Source: Strigamia acuminata
Taxonomy: Eukaryota > Arthropoda > Chilopoda > Geophilomorpha > Linotaeniidae
Direction of reading: 5' to 3'
DNA length: 64,000 bases
NCBI GenBank assembly: GCA_949358305.1
Contig: OX442316.1
Location: 12,462,001-12,526,000, forward strand
Shown here: one piece after another, positions 41,870 to 56,300 of the stretch
How positions within the stretch are numbered: the stretch's first letter is position 1
How the letters are laid out: every line of letters begins with the position of its first letter
Notes under the pieces: model-generated
Databases searched by the model: none
Seen by the model: only the letters and a program-made list of their open reading frames with translations
Told to the model about the DNA's origin: nothing
Translations under genes and position numbers: made by a program

Positions 41870-43552
41870 ATCTTTTTTTATTTAATAGTTATCTGCGTAC
41901 CACACTTTTACACTAATCAATTAATTTGTTGATCAATCCGGCGCCATTTCGTCGTGAATTTCATTCGGTTTTTTCCCGCCCGAAGACGACTGCATGGCTC
42001 TCACGAATGTTTCCATATCTAAAGAATAAAATATCATTAAAAAAAATTGGGAGCGAAAAAAGTAACGTTAATACCTCCTTGAGCAGCAGCTGTAATTGCA
42101 GCTTCGTCCAAACCGAATTGCTGCATCAGAGGACCAAATTGGCCGGACTGTAACGCCGCGCTGAACATGCTCATCGCCCGTTGAAACTGGGGACTTTGGA
42201 AGGTCTCCCTCAACTTTTCGGAATCAACGAATGCAAGCGTTGGATAAAGTCCGGGTTGTTCAAAACTGGCTGCAATGCATCTACGTTGACAACTGTAGAC
42301 AAATCTATTGCTTTATACGAAGGAAATGAATTGGGTGGAACTAGATCGCCAGATAAATATTTTGCTTACGAAGTCGAGCTTGAGCTTAACTTTCTTCGGT
42401 CGGTGGGACCCGAATTCCCGACAGAATATTCTGCAAATCGCTTAGCTGGATGTTGGCCGGTGCCGACGTGGCAGTCGTAGTTGTAAGAGTAATGACGGGA
42501 GTGGTGGTTGCCGGCGTAGTTACGACAGGAGTAGTCGTTTCTCGGCGAGGACTGGCAGTCGAGGACACTCGCGATCTAATAAATGGAAAGAAACGAATAA
42601 ATAAGCGAATAAATCGGGTGTGCTCCCACTACTTCGGTTAGCACCCAAAGCGGGCGGATTATTCAGGTAATCGTTCACTTTTTTGCAGCATTCGTCGTAT
42701 TTCTCCGTTTTCGGCTCCTGGATTTAATGAATATAAATAACGGCATTTTTTTCTTCATTTTTATGCAAATTTACCTGCATCCAAAAAAAGAGTTTTCGGT
42801 TCGTGGATCTGAATTTGAGAATATAAACACGACCAGTTGTGCATTGGGCAACTCGCTTGAATTCCACATCGTCGGGGAATATTATCAGGTCCTAAAACAA
42901 GTGTAAAATTAATACCTAATGGAAAAATTGAGCGATTTGCTTACATCAACAACAGAACCCGAAGTTCCAGCAGAAATGCATTAGGGAATCATCGGTCTGA
43001 TGAACATTCACTAAGCCCTTCCTTTTATCCGGGTGAACCGTAGTAACTTTAAGTTCCATTTTACCCGCTCGAAACTCGATCAAATTCTTATTTTGACTCT
43101 GACTGCTCGCATTTCCGAACAGAGCTCTAGCTGAACCGATCACCATTTTGATGAATGAGCAATTCTAAAGCCGAAGCCAGACAAACAAAATTGACAAACT
43201 ACAAATGATAAACCGAACGGCCTTATGAATTCCGAAACGTTGTATGGATAAAAGTGAAAGAAAGGAAAAGCCCATATATTCTCGTTTTACATTGAATTCA
43301 TTTTGAAAATTAAAAGATGTTAATTTAATTCTATTATGTGCTTTCTAGGTTTCACCACTAGATGGAAACTCGCGCAGCGTGTAGCGAGCCGTGAATCGTT
43401 ATAGACAAAAAAAAAAAAACACTACCAGACAAGAAACTGAGTCGTCTGGTTATATATTGGTCAATATTTATTTCTCAGATACAACCATATTAATTCCTAC
43501 AGGCGATCTTCAATTTGACATTTGTATTTGGCGATTGGTGGTGCTGCTTTTT
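41870..43552 (-). pseudogene. decayed duplicate of ADRM1/Rpn13
   Basis: The copy keeps exon-intron order but has several disabling changes relative to the gene at 28.3-29.8 kb. These are an 8-base deletion in exon 1 (near 42967) that shifts the Pru frame, loss of the 3' part of exon 3 with its donor (junction near 42619), a 25-base deletion in the DEUBAD exon (near 42223), and deletions in the acidic C-terminal exon (near 41955 and 41980). Introns and 5' flank are retained, so it arose by segmental duplication. Sequence match elsewhere is still high, so the event is not ancient. Confidence 0.92.
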
Positions 43553-46500
43553 GCAGACCCGACCCGGCTACTGTTTGGCGCCATAATTACAAGTTGCAAC
43601 ATTGCCTGGAAGTCTTCACATAATTCGATATTGCCATGTAATTTATTACTGCAGTATTTTTAACGCTTAATGAACTGTTTATTTTATTATTTTTTTTATT
43701 ATAAAATGTATTGACAAACATGCAAGTAAACAAACAAGAAATTAATAAAAGTTCTGGCGAATAGTCGCCATTTTTTATTTTATTTTAAGTACATCTAGGC
43801 GTAGCCTAAACTAATAAGGGAAATATAGAGTTTAATTTATTTTTATGCTATTTATATTTATAATAATATATAATAATAGTCGATATGACGAGACAATAAA
43901 AATTTCTCATTTTGTGATTTCTTTTCTTTTCTTTTCTTTTTAGATTTGGTTCAACCTGAACGTAAAAATGTCAGACCTTGAAGAATTCTACATTCGGTTT
44001 CATACATACCACATAAACAGACATACATTTCTGGCGGACTACATTATATACTGAGAAATGATGAGGATTATACTTTGCTACGGTAAATATTCTAACTACT
44101 TTTTTAGTTCAACTAACTTTTGTATCTATTAATTTTTTTTTACAGGTTTTAAAATAGAATTACAATTCAGAAACAACTGGAAAAGTAATAAATTAACAAC
44201 AAATAAATGTAAGCGACACTTCCTCGTAAACAGCTATACCTTAAAATTTGTAATTTTTTTTGTAATTTTTTGACTACAAGCTGGTAATTACGTATAAACA
44301 TTGAGAATTCTTGAATTTACCGATTTTTTTTTGGTATGAAAAAATGGACGGGTCTTATAAGTTGATAAATTACATTTTTTTCCTCTTTTTTTTCTGTTTT
44401 AAAACTAAGGCAAGCTGGAATTGAAGGCGTTGTCACTAAATGTTACTTAAAAAATAACATTAAGGCACCTTTTCTTTTACATTTTGATTTCTTTTAAAAC
44501 AAACATGAATTTATTTATATTATAAAAACAGAAAAAGAAAAAGTTTGCACTTAGCTAGATTAAAACAAAATAAAGAAAATAAAAAAAATATTAAAACAAT
44601 ATTCGGGTTAATTCACTAAAATGACATTTCCGCTTTGAGTGTCGACATGAAGTTCTCTAAAGACCCAAATTACCTTAAAGAGAAACAATGTCAATATTCA
44701 TAAACGCTTTTCCAAGCGATGCATTATAAATTTGAATTAGTTAAACCAGACTTTGCCTACATATTCAAACTCATAATTTATTTATCCCCAAAAATGGAAA
44801 AGATTTAAAAAAAAAATAAAAATTTAAATGAAGAAAACTTATTAGTATTTAATTAACACTCAAGTTTGTGGCTGGGTAATAAGTTCGCAGTTGTTTGCTT
44901 GTATAACAAATCCCAGTGGGGATGTGAAATTGATGGGCAGGAGATGTAAGCGACACAGCTGCACATGATTTTTGCAAGACATATTTCCATCTTTCATCTT
45001 TTTGATACACCGACCTTATTAGGCGTTGGAATTGTCATTTTTGATTTGTTGGCTGAACCTTCAGTTCAAGAAAAATGGCTTTAATGGACTTGTGGCAATT
45101 TAATGGCAGTCCTAGTGATGTTCAAAGCCACACACTCGCCGTTTGAGATTTATGAGAGTTTTTGGGCTGAGGCAAAAGACTGGAGAAGCATTTCTGTGTG
45201 CTTTACTCGGGAATCGTTGGTGCGGAAATGTCATTTGGCAGCAAAGTGAGATGGGGAAAAACGAGCGGGCAATAATACCAAAAAAAAAAAAAAAAAAATG
45301 AAATGAGTGCAACTATTGTACGATCAAATGAGTTTGAAAAGTTACTTTGAATCTTTCGAAGTAATATGAGCATTAAATAAATGCTTTTGTTAATGAACGT
45401 TTGTTATGACTGACATAAGGGACGGACAATGTGTGAGGACGGGTTATTTGTTCCACTGATAATTTTAAATTTTTTCTTTTTTTAAAATTGATTTTTTTTT
45501 GTTATAAATGTGTGCAAAACGGTATTTTCTTTTTCTTCTCAATTCGACATTAAATGTGAAAAATATTTTTTAGTTTTGTTCGTTGAAATTAAAAGAGTAT
45601 TTAAAACTATTGAAATAAATGACTAGATTTGATATTTATTTTTATTTAAAGCTAAATAGGAACGTTTTAATGCCCGATTTGAATCGATTAAAAAATAATA
45701 ATGAATGAGTTTTTTAAGTTATAAATAAAAAATACTGTTTTGCACGCTTAAACCAAAGTCTTGCTTGTCAATAAATTTGAGCAATAGACCTTCCAACATA
45801 TAAATATAAAACATTTATACCTTTACTACGTAATTATCTAAGAAATAGTGGACTAGTTCATCTATCTAGTATTTTTTTTATAGTAATAAATGACAATAAT
45901 GATATAATTAATAATAAATTACTCGAAAACATTATATCCTTTGAAAGTGCTCATTTTCTCCTGTCACCTGAAAGACGCCCGCAATATCTAAAACCCTTTG
46001 ATTATGTATGAAGATTTTAATTTTAAATAAATTAGACCTTAAGGAGATTGAAAATAAGGGGTTATGAAATTACAAACATGAAATTCGAGGCGTGGAAACT
46101 ACATATTCATTAGATTTTACTCATTTGGCCAATAAAATCTGTCAAAATCCAGGCTTTTCTTTATCATTTTCGGGCTTTGCGGTGTCTGTTTTTAGAGGCA
46201 AACATCATCACAGTCCAGAGATACATAAGGCCTAATTAAAAAAAAAGAAACTGAAACAACAATAGCACGTTTGTAGTCTCAAATTTCATCCCACTTTTAG
46301 CACATTAAATTAAATTAAAATTATTTCTTTTAAAAAATGTTACCTCTTCAAAATTTACATATACTAAATAAAAAAGCACTTTATTTTTACTCCTAAACAT
46401 TTTTTTGTTTTGATATTTCAGTTTTAATAATTAAATAATCATCATAAAAATTATTATTATTAATAATAATTAATAGTAGAAGTAATAATGCTAATAATAA

Positions 46501-46929
46501 CTGATATTAAAGACTATATAATAAGTATAAATAAATAAATAAATGATAGGGGCGTTATGTTTACGTAAAAGTTGATTTTTTTTCTTTTCTTAAAAAACAA
46601 AAAACATCATTAAGGGTGACTCAACTTGGTGACACTTTTTGGTTAGTTTATAATATTTTTTTTTCTTTTTTTACTTTTAGATAATAGTTTGTATTTTTTT
46701 TTTGTTTATTTTATTTCTTTTTAGTTTTCTTTCCTTTCCTCAACTCGAGAAAAGAGAAAATTTTCACCTGAAAAGTCAAGATTGATGAAGACTGAGCGAA
46801 GACAAGGTAGGTTTTTCTTCTTTTACTTCTTTCTTTCCTCTTGCGATTCTTTGTTCTTGAGTGACACTATTACAGAGTCCATTTCTCTTATTTTTATCAA
46901 ACTCTTCTAAAATTAAATATTAAATAGTT
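43553..46929. other. intergenic, AT-rich
   Basis: About 3.4 kb with no credible coding exon. Part may be the 3' UTR of the minus-strand RBM24/38 gene. There are long T and A runs and ATT/TAA-rich simple sequence around 46440-46530. Confidence 0.5.
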
Positions 46930-47129
46930 NNNNNNNNNNNNNNNNNNNNNNNNNNNNNNNNNNNNNNNNNNNNNNNNNNNNNNNNNNNNNNNNNNNNNNN
47001 NNNNNNNNNNNNNNNNNNNNNNNNNNNNNNNNNNNNNNNNNNNNNNNNNNNNNNNNNNNNNNNNNNNNNNNNNNNNNNNNNNNNNNNNNNNNNNNNNNNN
47101 NNNNNNNNNNNNNNNNNNNNNNNNNNNNN
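46930..47129. other. assembly gap, 200 N
   Basis: Exactly 200 undetermined bases, probably a scaffold gap of arbitrary size. The right flank is a GA/AAGAG microsatellite (47130-47150), the likely cause of the break. Any ORF drawn across it is meaningless. Confidence 0.99.
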
Positions 47130-47315
47130 AAAAGAGAGAGAGAAAGAGAGCATGAGTGAAAATAAAAGGAAAACAAAAAAATAAATAAAAAATTTGGAAT
47201 TAATCTTTGTGTATCTCGATGAGAATCAATTTTCACTTTGACAAAATATGGCGTTAGAAATAGGAACGAAAATCGACGACAAAAGAAAAATTTGGTTGTC
47301 TAAAAGTGCGCTCTT

Positions 47316-50300
47316 CTATTGCATTCGAGCTTCCTGTATTTGAGGCTGCGGTGTGTAGGGCAAAGGAAAAGGCCCGGGTGCACCTGTTGCCACGGCTTGA
47401 GGGATCGTGTATGTGTATCCTGGAGTCACGAAGCCCGAAGTTGATGCTGCGGCAGAGTAGGGATACGTGTCGAAACCGTTGGGATATTGGCCCGGATATG
47501 CAGCTTGATAGTCGTAAAATTGGCCGGCCGCTGCCGCTGCCGCCGCCGCGGCGGCTGGACTGATGGGCGTGTGGGGCAGAGGCACCAAACTCGGTGAGGC
47601 AATGTAAGGCGATGGATAGACATATTGCGGCGGTAAGCTGGAAATAAAAAAATATAAATGGATAAGTTAATTTGATAAAATTAAACCGACAAGCCACAAT
47701 TAGTTGTAAGTGAGTAATTGGAATTTTGCACGATCTCTGGTAGGGATTTTGTGCAATCGGGTGTTGGTTGCACGCAGTCTGTTTACGAGATTCACATGCA
47801 ATTGAAATTCTATACGATTCGTATTAAAGATACAACTGCAAATGATATCAATTTTTTTGTATGTTTATAATGGGGTTAATTGTGTGTAAAATTATTCGAA
47901 TAATGGCTTTCCCATGACCTCAGGATTGTATTAAATTGACCAGCCGCAATGCAGTGTGGATGCCAGACCACAAATCAAATGCGGTACTTATTTGCGAGTC
48001 AAACGATGCGGTTGGAAGACGAAATTTATCGAAAAACAAAGAGTTTACATTTCAATTGTTCTTGGGATTAGTGTCCCTAATCCCCCGAACCCTGGTGGTC
48101 AGGTATGGCAATGTCCGGTCGTGTGTGGGTCCCTGAATCACATTATTAGACTTGTAATCTTGTACAAGCACGAAGCTTAACATAGAATGCGTTTGGCTGG
48201 GAAGCAAAATGGGCGATGAGAAGTAAAAATTGGTGTAATCTTGTTGTTTGTAAATAGATTTATTTGTATCGGATTAATTTATTTATTTAGTTGGCAATTA
48301 GTTCAAGGCTGAAAGTGTAAATGATTATAGGAACATGTCATCCGTCCCACCTGTGCTCCAATAGATCAGGTGGCTTTTCCCCAGACCGATTCAGGGGTAG
48401 TAAAATGTCACCATTTGCTGAACCGAAAGACATTCATCAAACTGTCACTTATACCCACGCAATTCTCGAACTATGACGTCAAAGGAGGTACGAATGAGGA
48501 AAAACAAGAGGCGTGACTTTGCAGCAGACACTTTTTTCATTCTGCGCGAAGTTTTATTTTTAAAACCCCTTTGAGACCATTAATAAAACATCACTTTTCA
48601 ACGATACACACAGAACAAGGAACCGTGACATAAAAAAATAAACAGAAAAAAAAAATTAAAGAAAAAAAGAAAAGACTGGGAAGACGCGTTGTCTAGTGCT
48701 GACTTGATTTTAAAAACTCATTTACTGTGGGAGGAAAGAAATGAAGAGAAGAAGGACAAAGAATGGAGACAAAAATAAATTGAAAAGTTTCCAAAAAAAG
48801 AATTTGACTCTTTTTTACCCCCTGAAGAGGGAGGAAGAGGAGCAGCCACGCCGACTCAGGCAGGCAGTGATTAGTGCCGTCTACAGGGCGAAGGACGGGA
48901 AGAGTTCTAAATGTAGATGAGTTTCAAGGCCCTCAGCAGCGTGAGGAAGCGGGTCAAAGACGGGTAAGGCAAGGAGCCTTAACATGGAAAGGAATGATCC
49001 AAATTGGCAATTTGCCCAACTAATTGTTTTTACACTGTTGGACGTGGACTTTGTGCTACAACCACAAATTAAGCGCAAATAGAAGGACCGCTTCTTTCTA
49101 GATTCGCTCGTGCCACTTTTTAGATTAGAATATTAAGACATTATTTCAGTCGACTTTGGTCGCTTTTTCAGATTCGGTGGAAATAGACACAGATTTGATG
49201 TTTTTCGGATTTATAAAGCGATGTTTTGAGCTTGTTTCGTCATAAATATGCATGAAATGCTGAGAATGTACAAATTGAATGGCGTCACGCGTATTGCGGC
49301 ACTCTAAAAGTAGAGATACGAGTACGTTACGTACGCAGAAAGCATCAATTGAGAATGTGACATTGGGAAAAGGGACAAATTGAAGTTGGTTTGTTTTGTG
49401 TTGCATTTGGGGGCTCCGTTTTGCGCAACATGGAATTTCACTACGCAGGAGTGAAATTTAGAAAAGTTTAGTGTGTTTTTCTGCTGTGTCATGTGCACCG
49501 TTGTGCTTTCGTTGTCGACGCAGCAGTTTTGACCCTTTATTGCAATTGATACGCGTTTGTAAGTCGAGTTGTTGTGTTTACTTCTCAGTACACTTCCCTC
49601 GCGAGCCAATCATGAGGCAATCTCGCACGTGTTGCACCATGATAAATTGCGTGTCATTTATACTGTAAATTCCTTCGTGGCAAAACCTTTAAGGGGGCTG
49701 CAAAAGGACCTCGGGATGAAGTTTAGACGAATTGAATTTTAAAAAAAAAAAAAAATTTTTTTCATTAATTTTTTTTTTTATTAATTTTTTTTTCTGGGGT
49801 AATTAGAATTGAAAATAAAAAGGCACACTTTTTCCTTTCGCAAATTGTTAAGAGGAAAAAAAATTTTAAAACTGATTTTTTTTTCCCGTATTGTCAAACC
49901 AGACTTTGTTTACGTCATGGAGTTACCAGCAGTTCCAGATGCGTCCAGACTCCAGATGGCATTTCACCCTATACATGAGCGATCGCATGAAATAGCGCTT
50001 CCCTGCATAACACTGCAGCCGACATGAGCAGCTCGACTTGATCGAGATTAAATTCCAGTTGTGATATGTTAAATGCCACTCATTATCCCAATAAACATAT
50101 TTTTACGACAACGGTTTATGATACTCAAATTAAAATACCTGGAAAAGATTTAATTATCCAGATGTCTATATTTAAAATGACTCTAAAAAATGGATTAAAC
50201 TTGGACATAATTGAAAAGTTTGGCGTCGCCCATCTTAAACAATTTGAAAAATCAAACACCAAAAAAGAAAAAAATCGTTTAGTAATCATCTTAACTCATT

Positions 50301-53300
50301 ACAGTAATTTTTATGACCTCATTTCACTCGAAACTTGTTTTTCCTTCACTCTGACTTTACAACAAGTTAAGATTATAAATCAACGTGCAGATCAAAGGCG
50401 TTTCTTGTCCCATTAAATAAGCAGTTGCATCCTCTGGCCTTGCGCAGGCGCAGAGGTGAAAATGACGGGGTCTAGTGTAACCGAATATGTGCTGACAGTG
50501 CGAACAATAAGTTGGTCGTTTCAAACGTTCTGGCACTAACGGGTTTGGATTGAAAATAGCTTGCGTGGGGAATGGGGATGCCATGCCTAATAGGGTTAGA
50601 AGACCTTTTGTGTCGCAATTCCCTTTTCACACTACATAATAAAGAGTAAAGACGCTGAAACATCCATAATTTTTAAATTTAAAAAAAAAAAATAGAAACA
50701 AAATAACATGAAGTGGGAAGTGGAAGACGTTAAGGATTGTTAAATTCATCCTTTGTGTCTCGACAGGAAGGGGTTATTTTTTTGGCAAGGACAAAGGAAA
50801 TTCTTTCAAGACAATTCGTTAAAAGACCTATAAGTCAACTTGTCAGAATTGGGATAACAGGAATGTAGTTTAGTAATGGATCTATCTCGAGCTTTGTTGA
50901 GGGGTTAAGTTCTGAATTGAACGTGGTCGAAAGTATTTCAATTGAATGACCGCATCCTTTATTCGAGTGCGTCGAATTGGATGAGAAACGTCTGTCTGTT
51001 GGCGGCGCTGCTCAAATATATCAATCGAGGCATTTTGCACCGATTCGTTCTCATCAATCTTGCGATTGGTGGAGATGACATGACATGACGCACATGAATT
51101 CGCAAAATCCCAGCAATTTTGTTTAATATATAAATATAAATAAAAATAAAATCAATTAATGTGAGGTTATTTCGGTGTTAAATAGAATTTAATTATTATT
51201 CTCGTGGTATTCTGTCTTGTCCATTCATGTCTATTAGGGAAGCCACAAATAAAGTGCTTAAAAAGACAGACGTGGGTGACCACTGGTCACTGTCAGAAAG
51301 GGATTGGCAATTGGATGTGACAAGGGTGACGAGTGGGAGATTTTTTTTCCTGCTAAAGTACGCAATTGCTACTTTATTACGCAATTGGATTAAGGTTTGG
51401 AAAAAGAAAAAGAAAAATTTTATTATTTAAAAATGTGAGAGAAATACAAAATTATTTAACACGCTGAATATCAAATATTTGCATGTTTTAGGTCTAGTCT
51501 CGAGCTCGTAAACTCTTGGCAGCTTTTATTATGGATAAATTGATTTTTATTTAAATTTTTTGTTGGATAAAAGAAATTATGGGCACTTAAAGGGTCATTA
51601 AACCGGCACTTATTTAGGCCAAAAAACTGCGTAATTTTAAAACTAATTTATATTTTTCTATAATTTATTGCCGGGGCGACTTATCAGGCCTTATTTCACT
51701 GACTAGACCCAATCAGCATTGTAAACTGTTCCGACTTCATTTCCGGAAATTGCAGCACTTTGATCTATAATTAAAACCATATACGACAAACTCAGCAATT
51801 TTTCTTCAAATATTTGAATGCTAAACAGCAAGACGTTTCTCCAGGAGTTCCGGACCTCATTTGCCCACAATAGACACGGGCTGAGCAACAGATATTGTGT
51901 CGCAATATCAAAATCTATTTTCCCACACTCGTTGAATGGATGCTATTGTTCGTGCTCCGAAATGTCAACAAGTGCTGAAAAACAATAGAGTTTCCAATTT
52001 CTATGTCAATACGTGCGAACCAGTAAATAACGTTGAAAGCTTCGACATAGAAATTGACTGTGTAGATGTATTATAGACACTTCACTTATATATATTTTTT
52101 TTTTAAGAAAAAGGTTACTTATAGGCTCTTAGCTTATTTTTTTCAACAGAATGATAGATGACCTGTCTAAGTTGGTAGTGGAACAAGCAAAAAGTTTTTC
52201 ATTCTTTTAGACGTGCAAGTGTGACGGCATATCAAGTTTAATTACATGTTTACATGGAGAAACTCGTGTGTTGCGAGAGTGCACTTTATTCACGTATGCA
52301 GGCACACTTACACAATTACACACATCAGACAGCAGTGTTGTTACATTTTACTGATTGGGTTTTTCCCAAATTAACAAAGTCGTTAAACTGACAATTGAGA
52401 TCCAGAAATGCCTTTGAAGAAATGCGTGCCAAACGATGCGTGTTTTCTGCAATCGAACCCTTTGTGCACGTGCACGCGAACGTCGAATCAAGTAGCGACA
52501 AGGCATAACGAAATGTTTTGGATCTGTCTACTTTTTTTTTTTTTTACTTTGTGTCCTATTTTCGGGCTAAAAACAAAGTTCCAAATGGCATCGAACCAAT
52601 TCCTTAACAAGTGGTTTCTTTATCAACCAATATTAATATACGTTGTGTGGTCGCGTAAACGCCGTGTAATTAATGGCATAACCGTCGAAATGATTCATTA
52701 CACAACCATTTACAACACGCTTTTTCCAGCAAATTTTTTTTTTTCACGACTCAAATTTTCCGGAGAACATTTATTAGCGCCCACGCTCGCAAACCCCTTT
52801 TTTTCCTCGTCGATTTAGTCGATTTTTTAGTCCATTTAAACCCCGAAATAAACGAAAATGTTCATTTAACGTGACTGCAAATTGAAAAACACGACCGAAA
52901 GCAATTAAAAAGCATCTCTTTAAAGCCGGAATTCAGTTATGCGAATACCGAGACAACGGTTATACATTTGAAAAAAAAAAAGTGACATTAAGACACTTGT
53001 CTAAAAATAATATGAGCGTGGCCTCCGTACGGCCATTTGTTATGGAGACAGTTGGATGAGGTCGTTGCCAAGAAATGCACGCACACAAGTTTTTCCCAAG
53101 TTCTTCTACCTCTTTCAATCTCCCATCTTGATCCAAACATCCTTTCTCTATTTTTTTCCTCTCAACCAAACAAATTTCTTAGGTTTAATTGTCCCAACTT
53201 TGTCGCAAACTTCAATTGCGTTCCTCGAACAAAAAATGAGAATAAAAGCAAATAAAAGTCAACAATCTGTCCAAATCCAAACACCAGCTCGATCATAACT

Positions 53301-56300
53301 CCCCCGTTGCCATAGCGACCAAATCCCCTAGTTACACCCCAGGTGCTTCTCCTATTTTGGTCCATTCATGCCTCGTGACCCTTCTCTGGTGACACGTGCC
53401 ATGTGCAGCTCATGAATCACTGAGGCAGAGGTGGGAGGGAGTGAATCTCATCTCCCCCTTTCTAAAGGAGCGCTTCTATTAAATCGCAGCGGGGTAAGGA
53501 AAGTGAAGGGGGTAACCAACTTATCTCCATCATCTTTGCGTTTTTCCGCACGTAAATCCTGTGCCAGTAACATGTTCATTCGACGCCCCCTCCCCTTAAA
53601 GAGTCTTTGGCCTCGCTGTTTCCGCAAAGATCTAAGAAAACAGTGAAAATGATACCGTCAATCTGTTGCACATTTTTTACTTTTTTCGTTTTTTTTCGGG
53701 GATTCTCAGGAGGTTTTAGATGAAATCTGTTTAAGGTTTATGTCATTAGACTGCTGTTTTCATATAATTACGGTAATACGAAGATCAAAGTGATGCTGTG
53801 GTGAAGAAATGCAGGGGCAGTGAAGGGATGGGCGGATTTGAGAGCGTTGAGTGATGGACAGATGAGGAAATGAACACGTGAAACGGAAGAGTGTGTTGGT
53901 TTATTTATCTGTTTTGTTGATTTTATAACTCGATCTTGGCGAGATTTACTCGTGAATGAGGTCAGTTGTGGGTTTTTCGTGAATGACGAGGACTTGTTGA
54001 TTAGTTCAGTGTCGCGGTTATTATTTTTATGGTTATGTGTGTGTGTTGTGTTGATGTTTGAATTTAAGTTTTTTAATTTTAATTTTAATTTCTTCTTCCG
54101 GTTGCAGTGAAATGACAGCTTGGATGGCGTAATGCCAAGTCCGAAACTGTTCACGAGGGGTGGTATGACGTCATTGTTTCCATAAATGCACGAGTAGCCC
54201 ACACATAACGCGAGATTCGTTTTATGAATCAAATTTGTCGTCGCCATTTAGAAGCGTTGCGTCAATAATAAAATGTTTTTACTTTAAAATGAAAAAAAAT
54301 ATTATTTTTATTATTTTGAATTTAGAACAGCTGTTCGAGGCCATCTAGCCTAACCAATGGAAGTTTGTTGTGAAAAGTGAAAACAAACACGCCATCTTTA
54401 TTTTTCCTATATGTATTTAAATTTTTTCCATTCCCAACTTGAAAATGTTATTAAAAGGAAGAGAGAAAGAGAGAGAGAGAGAGAGGCTTGGGTTTATTGA
54501 TGTAGCCATATGACAAAGGTCACATGTGCTAATGCATAAGAAGAAAAAAATTCGAAGCAAGATGTATACACAGTCGAAATATGGAAGAACAAAGTAACAA
54601 GGAGAAGTTTTAATAAATAATCTGATACGTGTTAGATCCGACCGAAAGAACTAAAGTCTTTTGTGCACTTTTGCATAAATTCTTGTCCCGCTTTCAACTC
54701 TGATTTATCGTTTATTACACTTAACATGTCCGCATTCTACGACAAAAGAAACGTGAATCCAAGCAAACCACTCGAATTGTTATCTCCAAAAAAGAAAAAA
54801 AAATTTATTGCTGCATTTAAGTACTCAATAAACTCTTATAAGTGTGTTATAAAATACTCGGGACTTACTCAAAGACAATTTTCACGAGCAAATCAATTTT
54901 ACGTGAGCACACATATTGGAATGCGTAAGACTGTGGCACATGAGTGAGCAGCTGCCACGTACTTTTAGATATTGACATGTTTATATGTTGGGAGTGGAGC
55001 AGGGAGACGTTTGGTTTCTTAAACAGACCTCAGTGACGAGTGCGAGTCGACTGCCGACCGGAATTACTCAGCAAACAGCAAAAATAAAAGAGTCGGGAAT
55101 AAATTATTCAGATTTGGGTAGCAAATATTAGCACTGGCTTGAGAGGAATGTCTAATAGAGCGGAAAACTTTTCAATTAAAAGATTTGTTGGTGCTTACGA
55201 GACGGTCATCTAATATTTAAATGTGTAAATGAAGCTGGCGAGGATACTTGATCAGATGAAAAGGGCATTAACCTTTGAGAAATTGTAGGCAGATGCATGT
55301 TTACGAGGCGCAACTGGTGTTGACCCATAAGTCCCTTAGGGAGAAATGGGATTTTTTTAAAAGGGAATGGGAAGTGTCGAGCTGTCTATCCCCAATTGTG
55401 TCATTTATGTAAGACTCCTGACTGGTTTTTGCCTGTTTTTACAACTGATGGTAAGTTGGAGATTTACGACGAGGCTTTCTGTTATTATTGCACTCTTCGT
55501 GTCTAATAAAATGCAAGTTTATTAGTACGAATTCTTTTCTTGGGTTTTCTGTTGTCAAATGAAGGCGACTAGGGTAGGCTTAAATTTAAAAATAAAAATG
55601 TATAAAATTAGAAGAAATTTTTTTTTTTTTTTTTTTTTTTTTAGTGAAAAACAAAAAAAAGTTGGGAATTTGCAGTAATACATCTTGTGTAGATAACGAT
55701 CGATTACAGGTGGAATAGATGAGATTCCATCAACAGGTCACACACAGGTAAACACTCACAAGGGATTATCTATGTGTAGGCGAGCATTGAAACGTGCGCT
55801 TTAAATCGCACAGACACGAGTTTTGAACGTAATTATACATGGCAAGTTTTGTCGACAACAACTTGAATGCATTCAAACGCATTGTAAACATGTCGGCTAT
55901 GTTTTCCGAACGCGTAACTTAAAATGGTAGTATATGACGTTTACAAAAGAGAGGAAGGACGAAGGGGGGCTCAAATTGATTTAATAAGCAGAGCAAACCA
56001 CATGACACACTCTTTTTAAACAAATATTTCTCATGGAAGCATTTAAACTTAATGAGTTTTGAACTCAGCGCTCGGTGCCAAGACGACGAGAATTTCGAAG
56101 AGATGATGGAATGAGCTGGGGATTGTGACGGAAAAGTGAAAAGGAGGCTGAAGCTGCGAGATTAGGCGGAGGGTAGGTGGGGAGTGGGTCTTAAAACAAG
56201 CCAAACCGCCTAGAATTCATCTTCATCTTGTATTTCCTCCGTTCTAAGGGTAAAAATAGGCGTAGACAAAACACAATGCGAGGCAGCTGCAAATGATTAT

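Noticed and set aside
46913-47236. ORFs running through the N gap
   Set aside because: They consist mostly of undetermined residues.
54663-54947. 94-codon plus-strand ORF in the RBM24/38 intron
   Set aside because: No ATG context, splice sites or family motif; Lys/Ser-rich composition as expected of random AT-rich sequence.
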